Shown here: positions 1 through 8,699 of the stretch, one piece after another | Layout of the letters: every line of letters starts with the position of its first letter | How positions within the stretch are numbered: the stretch's first letter is position 1 | Origin: Flavobacteriales bacterium | Lineage (GTDB): Bacteria; Bacteroidota; Bacteroidia; Flavobacteriales_F; PHOS-HE28 | NCBI GenBank assembly: GCA_016787995.1 | Contig: JAEUTB010000211.1 | Location: 1 to 36,089, forward strand | Length of the DNA: 36,089 nt | Reading direction: 5' to 3' | Position numbers and translations under genes: made by a program | The notes under the pieces: generated by a model | Seen by the model: the letters and a program-made list of their open reading frames with translations, nothing else | Databases searched by the model: none | Told to the model about the DNA's origin: nothing

Positions 1-1
1 G

Positions 2-316
2 AACCAGCAGGTGATCCAGGAGATCGTACGCGACCTGCAGGCCAGTCATGATGAACACAATTGGGCGGCCTTCGAGGCGCACTTCACGCGGGTGCATTCC
101 ACCTTCTACAAGACCTTGCAGGAGCGCTTCCCCGAGCTCACGCCGAACGAGCGGAAGCTATGCGCCTTCCTGCGGCTGAACATGTCCACCAAGGACATCT
201 CGGCCATCACCCAGCAAACGGTGAACAGCATCACCGTGGCCCGTTCCCGGTTGCGGAAAAAGCTCGGCATCGACGGTGATGAGGCGAATCTGATCGACTT
301 CCTGCAGTCGCTCTGA
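2..316 (+). CDS. C-terminal end of a LuxR/GerE-type HTH regulator (5' partial)
   Basis: The reading frame is open from the window edge (codons N-Q-Q precede the first possible GTG at 11), so this is the last part of a longer gene. The end of the protein reads as a winged/LuxR-like helix-turn-helix: a short linker containing ERFPELTPNERKLCAFL, then MSTKDISAITQQTVNSITVA as the two DNA-contacting helices, then RSRLRKKLGI. This arrangement is typical of Bacteroidota sensor proteins in which TPR repeats or Y_Y_Y propeller domains and a coiled coil precede a terminal HTH. The upstream sensory part is outside the window, so signal and targets are unknown. The assignment to the HTH family is seen in the sequence; the sensor architecture is inferred. 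Confidence 0.8.
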   Translation, partial: NQQVIQEIVRDLQASHDEHNWAAFEAHFTRVHSTFYKTLQERFPELTPNERKLCAFLRLNMSTKDISAITQQTVNSITVARSRLRKKLGIDGDEANLIDFLQSL

Positions 317-499
317 GTCGGGTGGGGCTTCGTGTCAATGATCGCTCTATCAGTCGGTTATGGTCGCTTGTAATGCAGATGTAAGGGGTCGTGCAAGGGA
401 TGTAGCGCGCTTGTTCGGGTACTTTTCTTGGAGGCGGTGAGGCACCGTGCCACTTTCGCCCCGGCTTCACCGGGCGCTTTGCTCGGGCACGCCTGAACG

Positions 500-682
500 A
501 TGGCCGACAACACCTCCGGAACCGAAAAGCGACCCCTTCCGCAGGACGATATGGACCGCCTGGAGGAGATGCATCAGCGCCTGAAGGAGACCCAGACGGC
601 CTGGCGGAATCTGCTCGAAGGCCTGGGCAACTTGAAGAAGGACCAACCCACTCCCGAACCGATCAAAAAACAAGAACCATGA
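500..682 (+). CDS. Small charged helical protein of unknown function
   Basis: A 60-residue protein rich in Glu, Lys and Gln, with a probable amphipathic helix in the middle (DRLEEMHQRLKETQTAW) and a Pro/Lys-rich tail. I do not recognise a family. Codon choice looks genuinely coding, and its stop overlaps the start of the downstream secreted delta-60 repeat gene in an ATGA arrangement (679-682), which suggests translational coupling. There is no signal peptide, so it is probably cytoplasmic. It lies about 180 bases after the upstream regulator. Confidence 0.65.
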   Translation: MADNTSGTEKRPLPQDDMDRLEEMHQRLKETQTAWRNLLEGLGNLKKDQPTPEPIKKQEP

Positions 683-2268
683 GTTTGAAACGACCCTTGA
701 CCTTGGCCCTCTGTGGCCTGATCTTCGGCGCCACCGCTGTGCACGCCCAGCCAGAAGCCTTGGACCTGTCCTTCAACGGAACCGGCTACGTGGTGCGCCC
801 GGTGAACACGGGTGACAACATGCACAAGCTGCTGGTGCAGCCCGATGGAAAGATCATCGCCGCCGGCATGAGCTTCGACGCCACCTTCACGGCCCGGGCC
901 CACGTCCTGCGGTTCAACCCGGATGGTACGGCCGATACGGACTTCGCCACCGACGGGCTCTTCACGTACGAATTGGACAACGAGGCGTTGCTCTATTCCG
1001 CCGTGCTCACCGATGAAGGCAAGATCCTGCTCGCTGGTGCCACCACCGACTACCAGACGTATCGTATCCTGCTCATCCAGCTCAATGCCGACGGGACCTT
1101 GGATACCACCTTCGGTGATGGCGGTGTGACGGTGCAAGCGGTCAGCCTGGCACCGAACAACGGGGAGGACTTCGCCTATGATGTGGCCTTCGATGCGGAT
1201 GGCAACATCCTCGTATGCGGCAACTCCTCCGGTGCCGATTACGTGCGCAGGCCGGTGGTGGTGCGTTTCACGCCGAATGGTGTGCTTGATACCGCCTTTG
1301 GTGTGGATGGTGTCGCCACCATACCGGTGAACGAGGTAGGCGCTTCCGCCTTCAAGGCCATCGCCGTACAACCCGACGGAAAGATCGTGGCCACGGGCTA
1401 CTTCGGGCAATCGGAATTCTGGTACCTCTTCGTCGTGGTCAGGTTCAACGCCGATGGAACGCTCGACGAGACTTTCAGTGGCGATGGGGTCAAGAAGTAC
1501 AGCTACAGCGATGTGGACGATTCCGGTGAGGACCTGGTGATCACGGAGGATGGTTCCATCCTGATCGCCGGGAAGACCACGGACGCGAACTACAACATCA
1601 GCAGCTTGCTCATCAAATTCACGTCGGCGGGTGAAGTGGACGAGACCTTCGGCGTGGAAGGTGCCGTGTCAGCGGATATCGGGCAGTTCGACTATGGATG
1701 GGAACTCGCCGAGTTGGAGAATGGCGAGATCCTCGTGGCGGGAACAGCGGGCAACGGCCCACCCACGGACTTCGACATGGCGCTCTGGAAGTATGATGCG
1801 AGCGGTGCGCCGCTGAGTTCGTGGGGTACCGATGGACTTGTGCAGCACATGCTCCCGGAATACTCCACCATGGTGTATGCCATGGACCTCCAAGCCGATG
1901 GCAAGATCCTGGTGGGTGGCCAGGCGCGTACGGACATGAACCAGAACTACTTTTTCGTCGCTCGCTTGGGGAATGACACCAACATCGGTATCGCTGATCG
2001 TACGGTCAACACGGCCGTGCTGATGCCGAATCCTGTCGCTGCGGGTAACCAGATCAGGGTGGTTACCGACAAACCCGTTGGCAATGCTGCGCGCATCACG
2101 CTCCACAGCGCCGATGGTCGTGTGCTCACCACGGAGCAGGTGAACCAGGCCGCCGATCAACGGGGAACCATCGCTCTTGAACTACCGGTCGGTTTGCAGC
2201 CCGGTGCCTATGTGCTCACCGTTTCCGACAATGGCGAGCGCTACACGGCGACGTTGATGGTCCAATAA
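679..2268 (+). CDS. Secreted delta-60 repeat protein with T9SS sorting domain
   Basis: A 529-residue protein with an N-terminal signal peptide (MSLKRPLTLALCGLIFG, cleavage near VHAQ). The body is made of about seven repeats of roughly 55-60 residues, each with the pattern QPDGKIxxAG ... VxRFxxDGTLDxTFxxDG, the delta-60 repeat, which is expected to fold as a beta-propeller-like structure. The last 80 residues start at VLMPNPVAAGNQI and end in a beta-sandwich type A sorting domain recognised by the type IX secretion system, so the protein is probably exported to or through the outer membrane. The specific function and ligand are unknown. It is coupled to the small upstream gene and followed by a terminator hairpin. 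Confidence 0.88.
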   Translation: MSLKRPLTLALCGLIFGATAVHAQPEALDLSFNGTGYVVRPVNTGDNMHKLLVQPDGKIIAAGMSFDATFTARAHVLRFNPDGTADTDFATDGLFTYELDNEALLYSAVLTDEGKILLAGATTDYQTYRILLIQLNADGTLDTTFGDGGVTVQAVSLAPNNGEDFAYDVAFDADGNILVCGNSSGADYVRRPVVVRFTPNGVLDTAFGVDGVATIPVNEVGASAFKAIAVQPDGKIVATGYFGQSEFWYLFVVVRFNADGTLDETFSGDGVKKYSYSDVDDSGEDLVITEDGSILIAGKTTDANYNISSLLIKFTSAGEVDETFGVEGAVSADIGQFDYGWELAELENGEILVAGTAGNGPPTDFDMALWKYDASGAPLSSWGTDGLVQHMLPEYSTMVYAMDLQADGKILVGGQARTDMNQNYFFVARLGNDTNIGIADRTVNTAVLMPNPVAAGNQIRVVTDKPVGNAARITLHSADGRVLTTEQVNQAADQRGTIALELPVGLQPGAYVLTVSDNGERYTATLMVQ

Positions 2269-2284
2269 GCATTCGACCATTCAA

Positions 2285-2321
2285 GAAGAGGAGCCTTCGG
2301 AAGAGGGCTCTTCTTCATTTT
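2285..2321 (+). terminator. Rho-independent terminator candidate after the delta-60 gene
   Basis: GAAGAGGAGCC pairs with GGCTCTTCTTC as an 11-bp stem with one G-T wobble and a 10-nt loop, followed by ATTTT. It lies 16 bases after the stop codon of the delta-60 gene and fits a terminator for that transcript. Confidence 0.7.
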
Positions 2322-2385
2322 GGAGGTGCAAGTATCAGGTGCGGAATGGCCTACACGTTCGCCTCTCCAGCACGGTACCTTTGGG

Positions 2386-2853
2386 GTGAAAAGCCAACCG
2401 ATCATAAGTAAGCAACCCAAGTCCACTGCCGTGGCGCCGCTGAGCACCTTGTTGGGGAGCAGCTACACCTTGTACCTGAAGACGCACAACTACCATTGGA
2501 ACGTGACCGGTCCCATGTTCACTACCTTGCACACCCTGTTCATGACCCAGTACAGCGAGCTGGCGTTGGCAGTGGATGAAGTAGCGGAACGCATCCGGAC
2601 CTTGGGGGCGCACGCGCCGGGCAGTTACACGGCCTTCGCCAAGTTGAGCAAGGTGAAGGAGGAGAACGGGCATCCGAACGCGAAGGAGATGATCAAGCAA
2701 TTGGTGGCCGATCAAGCCGCGATCATTGAGGTGGCCAAGGCCGTGATCAAAGCCGCGGAAAAGGATGGCGATCAGGTAAGCGCCGATCTGGCCACACGCC
2801 GCATGGATGTGCATGCGAAGAACGCGTGGATGTTGCGCAGCCACTTGGAGTGA
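2386..2853 (+). CDS. dps: Dps-family ferritin-like DNA-protection protein
   Basis: A Dps/starvation ferritin. The ferroxidase signature is present: YLKTHNYHWNVTGPMF (His ligand), TLH further on, and AVDEVAERIRTLG (Asp and Glu ligands). Dps oligomers oxidise Fe(II) with hydrogen peroxide and store the mineral, protecting DNA. The start is uncertain because the frame has no ATG before the conserved core. A GTG at 2386 gives a 155-residue protein, the usual family length; a TTG at 2320 would give 177 residues but sits in the T-tract of the upstream terminator. The C-terminus (HAKNAWMLRSHLE) is family-like. It stands alone between a terminator and a convergent gene. Confidence 0.88.
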   Translation: MKSQPIISKQPKSTAVAPLSTLLGSSYTLYLKTHNYHWNVTGPMFTTLHTLFMTQYSELALAVDEVAERIRTLGAHAPGSYTAFAKLSKVKEENGHPNAKEMIKQLVADQAAIIEVAKAVIKAAEKDGDQVSADLATRRMDVHAKNAWMLRSHLE

Positions 2854-2895
2854 GCGTGGCTGGCCGCGATCTTACTTCGTTGGTGCAGCTCTGCA

Positions 2896-4776
2896 CTAAC
2901 GGATCAGGACGACGCGCTCAGTGCCGATAATGGTGCCTTTCGCATCCTGCACACGTGCGACCAACAACGAAGCACGGACTTCGTTCAGGTCGATCACGTT
3001 GACACTTGCGCTCAAGGAGGCACGGAGCACCTCACGACCGGTCGGATCGAAGAAACGGATGGTTCCGCCAGCGGCTGAAGCGGATGTGCTTACGGTGATG
3101 CTGCTGTTCGCGGGATTGGGATAGAGCGCTACGTCCACTTCATGGGCCTGGTCCAGCCAACCCGTGATGATGCCCTCGCAACTGGTCCATACACCGGAGA
3201 GGACGTTCGCGGTGTAGCTGTTCAAGCTATCGATGTCAGCACCGATGTTGGTGCCATCGGAGGCCGCGCCGTAGTAGGGGCTTGTGGGCAGCAGGGCATA
3301 GTCGTTGTTGGCGGCATCGGCGAAACCGACGGGTGCGACACCCGCGGGGAACCAGTGGTTCGGCGGGTATTGCGAGGGGTTGCCATTGGGGCCGCCTGGC
3401 GCGCCGATGAGCACATTATGAGAAAAGGTGGATCCAGGGAAGTAGGTGTTGATAGTGCCATTTCCGCACCCTGAACCGGTGCCGCAGACCCCGTAGCTGC
3501 CAAACCCGCAGATGTTGTCTTGGAACGTGAGGAAGAGCGTAGGATCACCCGCGGCGCTGGTGGTGGTGCCCGCATTGAGGCTGGTGTTGTGGCGGATGGT
3601 GAGGTGCTCGGTACCGTTGAGGAACTGGTACAGCTTGTTCACGCTGCTGATGTCGTAGGCCAGGTTGTGTTCCACCAAGATGCGTGTGCTGACCGGATTT
3701 TCCAATTGGTCGTCATGCCCGCTGAAGTTGTAGCCGCCATCGCTACCGGTGATGATGTTGTAGCGCCAGGTGACGTCGGTGACACGGCTCCACATCGAAG
3801 CGCCGCTCTGGGTACGTGGTGTGATCAGTACGGCGAAACCGTTCTGGCAATCCGCCCAGTTATTCTGCAGTATGTTGCCTTCCACCAGCACCCGCTGTGC
3901 GTTCTTCAGTTCGAAGAGGTTCTTCACGCACCATGCGGTCCCTGCGAAATCCGGATGACCTTCCTTCCAACTGAGCGGCTTGAAGAAGTGGTTGTTCCGC
4001 ACTTCGATGTCCGAGGGCACGAGGTCCTGTATGTTGGGATTGGCCCCACCGAACATCACGTTCTCGCCGGCACCTTCGAGGTAGTTGTTCACGATCTTGA
4101 AGGGTCCTGGACCGTTCCACCCACAAATGGCTTGGGTGTCCTGCCCTTCGCCTTTGCAATCGCTGATGTAGGAGTTGACCACAGCCGTTCGCGCGCTGTT
4201 GAGGGCGATGCCGCGTTTGGTGCCCAGCGTCGGGTGTCCGTGGATGTAAAGCCGGTCGAAGACGATATCGTGCGGCAGGTCGTCCAGTGCGTTCTGTGTC
4301 CCATCACCAGCGCGGATCAGATCGAAGGAATACCCTGCGCTGGTGACCTCCAGCCCCATGAGGTAGTAGTGGTGTGCTCCGCTGGAGAAGGTGAGTGCGG
4401 TTTGTCCGGCCGGTGCTTGGAGGCGCGGGAGTAGGGTGCTGAAGTCGGGCGTGATGCGTTGATCCGCCAGTGGAAGCTGCACATCCGCTGTGTTGGTGCG
4501 GATCACGATCCAGCCATCACCGGTCTTGGCGGGCAGGGTGAAGGTGCCTGCGTAGGTGTGCCCGGCCTGGAGCAGGATGGTGGTACCGGGTTGTGCAGCG
4601 TTGATCGCCTGCTGCAGTTGCCCATTCCCATAGTCGCATCCACTTGCGCACACAGTGATGACATTGGCAGTGGAGGGGTAGCACACGGTGAAGTACTCCT
4701 GCGGGAGTGTGGGAAGGGTTTGAGCCCGACCGGCAAGAGCCAGAAGGAATACCGCTACAATGGTGGGGGAGCGCAT
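2896..4776 (-). CDS. Secreted right-handed beta-helix protein with T9SS sorting domain
   Basis: A 626-residue protein. I chose the ATG at 4776 because it puts a clean signal peptide (MRSPTIVAVFLLALAGRAQ) at the N-terminus; a longer frame to 4857 would bury it. Residues from about 40 have the pectin-lyase-like opening (CASGCDYGNGQLQQAINAAQPGTTI, in part), followed by many short beta-strand turns with VxNSYIxD, IEVRNNHFF and LVEHNLAYD motifs typical of parallel beta-helix (NosD/pectate lyase-like) folds that bind or cleave polysaccharides. The final 80 residues (VALYPNPANSSITV onward) are a type A T9SS sorting domain. The polysaccharide substrate is not predictable. It is a single gene, convergent with dps. 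Confidence 0.85.
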   Translation of the reverse strand: MRSPTIVAVFLLALAGRAQTLPTLPQEYFTVCYPSTANVITVCASGCDYGNGQLQQAINAAQPGTTILLQAGHTYAGTFTLPAKTGDGWIVIRTNTADVQLPLADQRITPDFSTLLPRLQAPAGQTALTFSSGAHHYYLMGLEVTSAGYSFDLIRAGDGTQNALDDLPHDIVFDRLYIHGHPTLGTKRGIALNSARTAVVNSYISDCKGEGQDTQAICGWNGPGPFKIVNNYLEGAGENVMFGGANPNIQDLVPSDIEVRNNHFFKPLSWKEGHPDFAGTAWCVKNLFELKNAQRVLVEGNILQNNWADCQNGFAVLITPRTQSGASMWSRVTDVTWRYNIITGSDGGYNFSGHDDQLENPVSTRILVEHNLAYDISSVNKLYQFLNGTEHLTIRHNTSLNAGTTTSAAGDPTLFLTFQDNICGFGSYGVCGTGSGCGNGTINTYFPGSTFSHNVLIGAPGGPNGNPSQYPPNHWFPAGVAPVGFADAANNDYALLPTSPYYGAASDGTNIGADIDSLNSYTANVLSGVWTSCEGIITGWLDQAHEVDVALYPNPANSSITVSTSASAAGGTIRFFDPTGREVLRASLSASVNVIDLNEVRASLLVARVQDAKGTIIGTERVVLIR

Positions 4777-4974
4777 GAGCCTGGGTCTTCCTGCGAAAGT
4801 AGATGCCAGATACCATCCGCTGTTCCAAATGGAAGTTGCTATCGCCGCAGAACGCAATGATCTGCTGCAAGATCAACTCGGTGATCCTCTTCCTCACAGA
4901 TGACTTGTGCTGGATCGACTATACAGATGGTGTTGGTGCCAGCAGCGGCGATCTGTAGGGACACCGTCCTGGCT

Positions 4975-5334
4975 TCATGCCGAGGTCACCCGGGATCGCT
5001 GTAGAAGGCCGTGCACCAAATGGAGCAGCCCCGGCAACACCATCACCAAGAACGTCAGTTGGATCAGGTCGGGGCGGAGGATGACCAACAGCACTGTGCT
5101 GCCAACGGCGATAGCCCCACCCAACAACGGCCAGCGATACGCCAGGGTGAGACCGATGATGGTACATACCGGGAAGAGCAGGAACCCGATGAGATCTCGG
5201 GTGTCCCGGAAACGGAGGCCGTCAGCCTCACTGGAGTCACCGGTGAGGGTGCCGATGAGCATGAAGACCAGAAAGACCAGAAGAGCCGTACCCAAGATGC
5301 GAGCCGACCAAGCGAGGAGATGTGTGGTGTTCAT
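4975..5334 (-). CDS. Small multi-pass membrane protein of unknown function
   Basis: A 119-residue protein with about four predicted membrane segments (ILGTALLVFLVFMLIGTL, LIGFLLFPVCTIIGLTLAY, LLGGAIAVGSTVLLVIL, LTFLVMVLPGLLHLVHGLL) and short charged loops. It resembles small uncharacterised Bacteroidota membrane proteins; no catalytic motif is visible. Flanked on both sides by about 200-250 bases of non-coding sequence in which I see nothing specific, so it is probably monocistronic. Confidence 0.7.
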   Translation of the reverse strand: MNTTHLLAWSARILGTALLVFLVFMLIGTLTGDSSEADGLRFRDTRDLIGFLLFPVCTIIGLTLAYRWPLLGGAIAVGSTVLLVILRPDLIQLTFLVMVLPGLLHLVHGLLQRSRVTSA

Positions 5335-5580
5335 GGGAAGGTGTTTCGATGAGTGAAAATAGGTCTACCAAAGCAGGCCATTACTGACATGCATCAAACG
5401 TCTTCGACGTGATATGCTTGATCCGAGTTCGCTCCGGGTCCATCCTTCAGTTTGACCCTACCACGAGTGGGGTCGATCCATCTGATCGAGCTATTCGATG
5501 GAACGCGCATGGAGCGGCAACGCGTGGTGCAGTGAACCGTGGCGTCCAAATGATCGTCGGAACAATTCCCCGGTGAGGAC

Positions 5581-5793
5581 TCAGGAATTCACGGTCCCTT
5601 TTGAGCAAGCTCCACAGGTGCTGCAGGAAGTGCAGCCGGAAGCGCCAGATCGCTGAGGCGTACCCGCTAAAGCACGGTTATGTGCTGCGCGATCGGATGG
5701 TATCAACGCCCTCCGCCAAGCCATGGGCATCCACTGCCACGACACATAGGCCACAGCGCACATTACGATCGTTATCGCCAATAAGGTCTGCAT
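5581..5793 (-). CDS. FeoB-associated Cys-rich membrane protein
   Basis: A 70-residue protein: one N-terminal membrane helix (MQTLLAITIVMCAVAYVSW) and a cytoplasmic tail ending in a cysteine cluster CTSCSTCGACS. This is the layout of the small FeoB-associated Cys-rich proteins that follow feoB in many bacteria and probably bind iron or help gate the transporter. The start ATG overlaps the feoB stop as TGATG, so translation is almost certainly coupled to feoB. A longer frame reading upstream to 5988 is only an antisense-free extension into feoB and is not used. Confidence 0.85.
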   Translation of the reverse strand: MQTLLAITIVMCAVAYVSWQWMPMAWRRALIPSDRAAHNRALAGTPQRSGASGCTSCSTCGACSKGTVNS

Positions 5794-7643
5794 CAGGACC
5801 CGGTGAGGAAATTGGTCACTTGGTAGGTCACGAGGCTTGCAAGGTACGCCAAGGCGAAGAGGTATCCGCCCATGATCCACATGTACTTCCACGAGTTCGT
5901 TTCGCGCTTCACCGTAACGAAGGTGCTCAGGCACTGCGGCGCGAAGACGATCCATAACAACAGGGAGAGCTTGGTCCCCAGCGACCATTCGGTGGCGATG
6001 CGTTCCTGCAATTGACCGCCTACTTCATCTTCGTCTCCCTCCATGGCGTACACCATGCCCAAGGAGCTCACCACCACTTCGCGGGCGGCCATTCCGGGCA
6101 CTAGGGCGATGGAGATGTGTTCATTGAAGCCGATGGGAGCGAAGACGTATTGCAACGCATGCCCGATCTCGCCCGCCAAACTGCGTTCGATCGGCGTACC
6201 CTGCGCATGCGTGCGGGGCGATGGGATGGTGTACAAGGCCCACATGATGATGGTGAGCGCCAGGATGATCGTGCCCACGCGCCGCAGGAAGATCATAGCG
6301 CGTTCCCAAAGGCCGATGACCAGGCTCCGCGTATCGGGCCATTGGTAGCTGGGCAGTTCCATCAACAACGTGGATCGTTCGCTCGTGGGGCGCGATCGCT
6401 TCATCACCCACGCCACGCTCATGGCGGAGATGATCCCGAGCGCATACAACCCGATCATGAGCAAGGTGGCCAGCAGCGGTTGCCCGGGGAACAAGGCCGC
6501 GATGATCAGCGTGTATACCGGAATGCGCGCGGAGCAGGCCATCAGTGGCGCGATCATGATGGTGGCGAGCCGGTCGCGCCAGTTGGTGATGGTGCGGGTG
6601 GCCATGATGCCCGGGATGGCACACGCGAAACTGGAGAGCAGCGGAATGAACGAACGCCCCGAGAGTCCTGCCCGGCTCATCGGTTTGTCCAGCAGGAAGG
6701 CTGCGCGCGGCAGATAGCCAGAGCCCTCCAACGCCAGGATGAAGAGGAAAAGGATCAGGATCTGCGGCAGGAAGACGAACACACCACCCGCACCACCGAT
6801 GATGCCTTCCACCAACAGTCCGCGAAGTAAGCCTTCATCCATGGCGCCTTCCACCAGCCCCCCCAACCAGGCGAAGGCACTTTCCACATAGCCCGTAAGC
6901 CAGCCGCCGATGGAGAACACCGATACGAACGTGACGAACAGGACGATCCCAAGCACCAGCAGCCCCCAGAACGGGTGCATCATGAGCCGGTCGATGCGGT
7001 CGCTCGGGTCGGCATCCACGGCGGGTTCCTTCACGGTGGCGCGGAAGATCCGCAGCACTTCCTGTTGCGTCCGCCGCACCTCTTCGATGCCTTGAGCCGC
7101 CCAGCTGGAGCTCCCACGCGCCGGAACGGGTCGGTCCAAATGGTCTTCCAGCCCACGTGCACCGCGTTTGCTGATGCTTACGGTCGGCACCACAGGTATG
7201 CCGAGGTGCTGCGCCAGGCTCTCCACATCGATGGTGATGCCAAGTTTCGCGGCGCGGTCCATCTTGTTCAAGGCCACTACCAGCGGAATACCCAGCGATC
7301 GCGCTTCCAGTACCATGCGGAGGTGCAGCCGCAGGTTGGTGGCATCGGCCACGCAAACGAGTAGGTCCGGAAGAGCCTCCCGACTGTGGCCGGTGATCAC
7401 ATCGCGTGTCACGGCTTCGTCGTTGGAGAGTGCGTTGAGGCTATAGGCGCCGGGAAGATCGAGCACTTTCACGGTGCGCCCGGCCGGTGTTCGCAGGGTG
7501 CCCTCCTTGCGTTCTACCGTCACACCGGCATAGTTGGCCACCTTCTGGCGGCTGCCGGTCAAGAGGTTGAAGAGGGCGGTCTTGCCGCAATTCGGGTTGC
7601 CGAGCAGGGCGATGCGCCCGGGGAGTAGCGCCGCTTCAGCCAT
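5793..7643 (-). CDS. feoB: Ferrous iron transporter FeoB
   Basis: A 616-residue FeoB. The N-terminal GTPase domain shows G1 GNPNCGKT (residues 15-22), the switch region GVTVERKEG, G3 DLPGAY and G4 NKMD. The C-terminal half has two Gate-type membrane blocks with conserved stretches such as SFACAIPGIMATRT and FAPQCLSTFVTVKRET, which form the Fe(II) channel in the inner membrane. It is shorter than E. coli FeoB (about 770 residues), mainly in loops, but both Gate blocks are present. It starts 2 nt after the feoA stop and is followed by the coupled Cys-rich protein, giving a feoA-feoB-small protein operon. No Fur box was located with confidence. Confidence 0.97.
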   Translation of the reverse strand: MAEAALLPGRIALLGNPNCGKTALFNLLTGSRQKVANYAGVTVERKEGTLRTPAGRTVKVLDLPGAYSLNALSNDEAVTRDVITGHSREALPDLLVCVADATNLRLHLRMVLEARSLGIPLVVALNKMDRAAKLGITIDVESLAQHLGIPVVPTVSISKRGARGLEDHLDRPVPARGSSSWAAQGIEEVRRTQQEVLRIFRATVKEPAVDADPSDRIDRLMMHPFWGLLVLGIVLFVTFVSVFSIGGWLTGYVESAFAWLGGLVEGAMDEGLLRGLLVEGIIGGAGGVFVFLPQILILFLFILALEGSGYLPRAAFLLDKPMSRAGLSGRSFIPLLSSFACAIPGIMATRTITNWRDRLATIMIAPLMACSARIPVYTLIIAALFPGQPLLATLLMIGLYALGIISAMSVAWVMKRSRPTSERSTLLMELPSYQWPDTRSLVIGLWERAMIFLRRVGTIILALTIIMWALYTIPSPRTHAQGTPIERSLAGEIGHALQYVFAPIGFNEHISIALVPGMAAREVVVSSLGMVYAMEGDEDEVGGQLQERIATEWSLGTKLSLLLWIVFAPQCLSTFVTVKRETNSWKYMWIMGGYLFALAYLASLVTYQVTNFLTGS

Positions 7644-7645
7644 AG

Positions 7646-7915
7646 CTACGGATGCGGTTCTACGATGATGAACGACGCTTCGTGCCGACGAAGAGCGAAG
7701 GTGGTATGGCCAACGCGCACGGCCATCGGTTCACGTCCGCCGATGCCTTCGGCCACGATGCGTACCCGCTCCCCTGGTACGAAACCCAGCTCGACCAGGC
7801 GCAACACCAGTTCGTGGTCCACACCAGTGGCAGGTATCGTCACATCGCACACGGTGGCCCAGCGCCGCTCGGGCAGAAGGTCAAGGGGCAGGTTCTTGAT
7901 CACGTGTGCGGACAT
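7646..7915 (-). CDS. feoA: FeoA, SH3-like accessory protein of Fe(II) uptake
   Basis: An 89-residue protein with the FeoA core: LPLDLLPERRWATVCDV..., then LVLRLVELGFVPGERVRIV and MAVRVGHTTFALRRHEASFIIV, i.e. a small SH3-like beta barrel that binds and modulates FeoB. First gene of the feo operon, ending 2 nt before feoB. It is transcribed divergently from the 2H-phosphoesterase-like gene, with a 73-base shared intergenic region that must hold both promoters. Confidence 0.95.
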   Translation of the reverse strand: MSAHVIKNLPLDLLPERRWATVCDVTIPATGVDHELVLRLVELGFVPGERVRIVAEGIGGREPMAVRVGHTTFALRRHEASFIIVEPHP

Positions 7916-7988
7916 GGAAGGGGTGCAAAGGTCTTCACCGGCCCGGCATCACCAAATCCCCCGATCAGGGTACCGGCGCAGGGGCATC

Positions 7989-8666
7989 ATGACCAACCGA
8001 TCGTTGAAAGAGCTTGCCGCACGCTTGAACATGGGTCGGTGGCCGTGGTTCCTTTGTGGTATGGCACGCAAGGCCACCGTGGACGCTTTGTCGTTGTTCG
8101 ACACGCTCGTCTACACCTGTCAGTACCGCCTGGTGATCGACCCGGCAAGCCATCTTGCCGCGCGCATCATGGAGTGGCGGCAGGCCCTGCGCGAGCGCAT
8201 TGGCACTTTCAACGAAGCGTACCAGATGCCGGGCATCGTGCTTTTCCAAAGTGAATTGCCACCTGAATACGAAGGACCATTGGCCGATACCATCGCGCGG
8301 GGAACGGCCGGTTTTCCCCCGTTCGCCCTCAACTTGGGCGGCATGGTGCACAGCGATGATCGCAAGAGCATCCACATCGAACTGGGGGAGAAGGGCACCA
8401 TCGCTGCCCTACGCCAACGGGTGGTGGACAATGTGCGGGCGAACCGGCGCATCAAGAAGCTCGGGGTGGCGGTGGAAGAACATCCTCGGTTGGTGATCGC
8501 ATCGGGCCTGAAGGCCGATCAATTCACCACGGCTTGGGCCCTGCTCGGCAACCAGGGTGGCATGATCCAGCAGCGCGTGAGCGATGTGGTGCTGATGAAG
8601 CGCGAGCTCGATACCACGAGCATCGATCAGCATGTACGCACCTTCCCATTGGAGATGACAGCGTGA
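7989..8666 (+). CDS. 2H-phosphoesterase-like protein lacking both HxT motifs
   Basis: A 225-residue protein homologous over its last 180 residues to the 2H-phosphoesterase (2'-5' RNA ligase-like) protein encoded at 9679-10230; both share QMP/LMP-xxxLF, DDRKSIHI/DERTIYVD, EKGTIAALR/EKGAIGTLR, LKADQFTTAW/LRPDQFSSAW. However the two catalytic H-x-T/S motifs are gone: the first reads GIV where the paralog has HVT, and the second reads RLV where the paralog has HLT. It is therefore probably not an active phosphodiesterase or ligase and may bind RNA or nucleotides or act as a regulatory partner. The start at 7989 has a GGGG-containing upstream sequence; the internal ATG at 8061 is an alternative giving an N-terminus closer to the paralog. 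Confidence 0.8.
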   Translation: MTNRSLKELAARLNMGRWPWFLCGMARKATVDALSLFDTLVYTCQYRLVIDPASHLAARIMEWRQALRERIGTFNEAYQMPGIVLFQSELPPEYEGPLADTIARGTAGFPPFALNLGGMVHSDDRKSIHIELGEKGTIAALRQRVVDNVRANRRIKKLGVAVEEHPRLVIASGLKADQFTTAWALLGNQGGMIQQRVSDVVLMKRELDTTSIDQHVRTFPLEMTA

Positions 8667-8699
8667 TCGCCTGGTGGCGATAGGGTCATCTTCGATCGC

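Noticed and set aside
2320..2385. TTG start giving Dps a 22-residue N-terminal extension
   Set aside because: The codon lies in the T-tract of the upstream terminator, and the extension has no family resemblance, whereas the GTG at 2386 gives normal family length.
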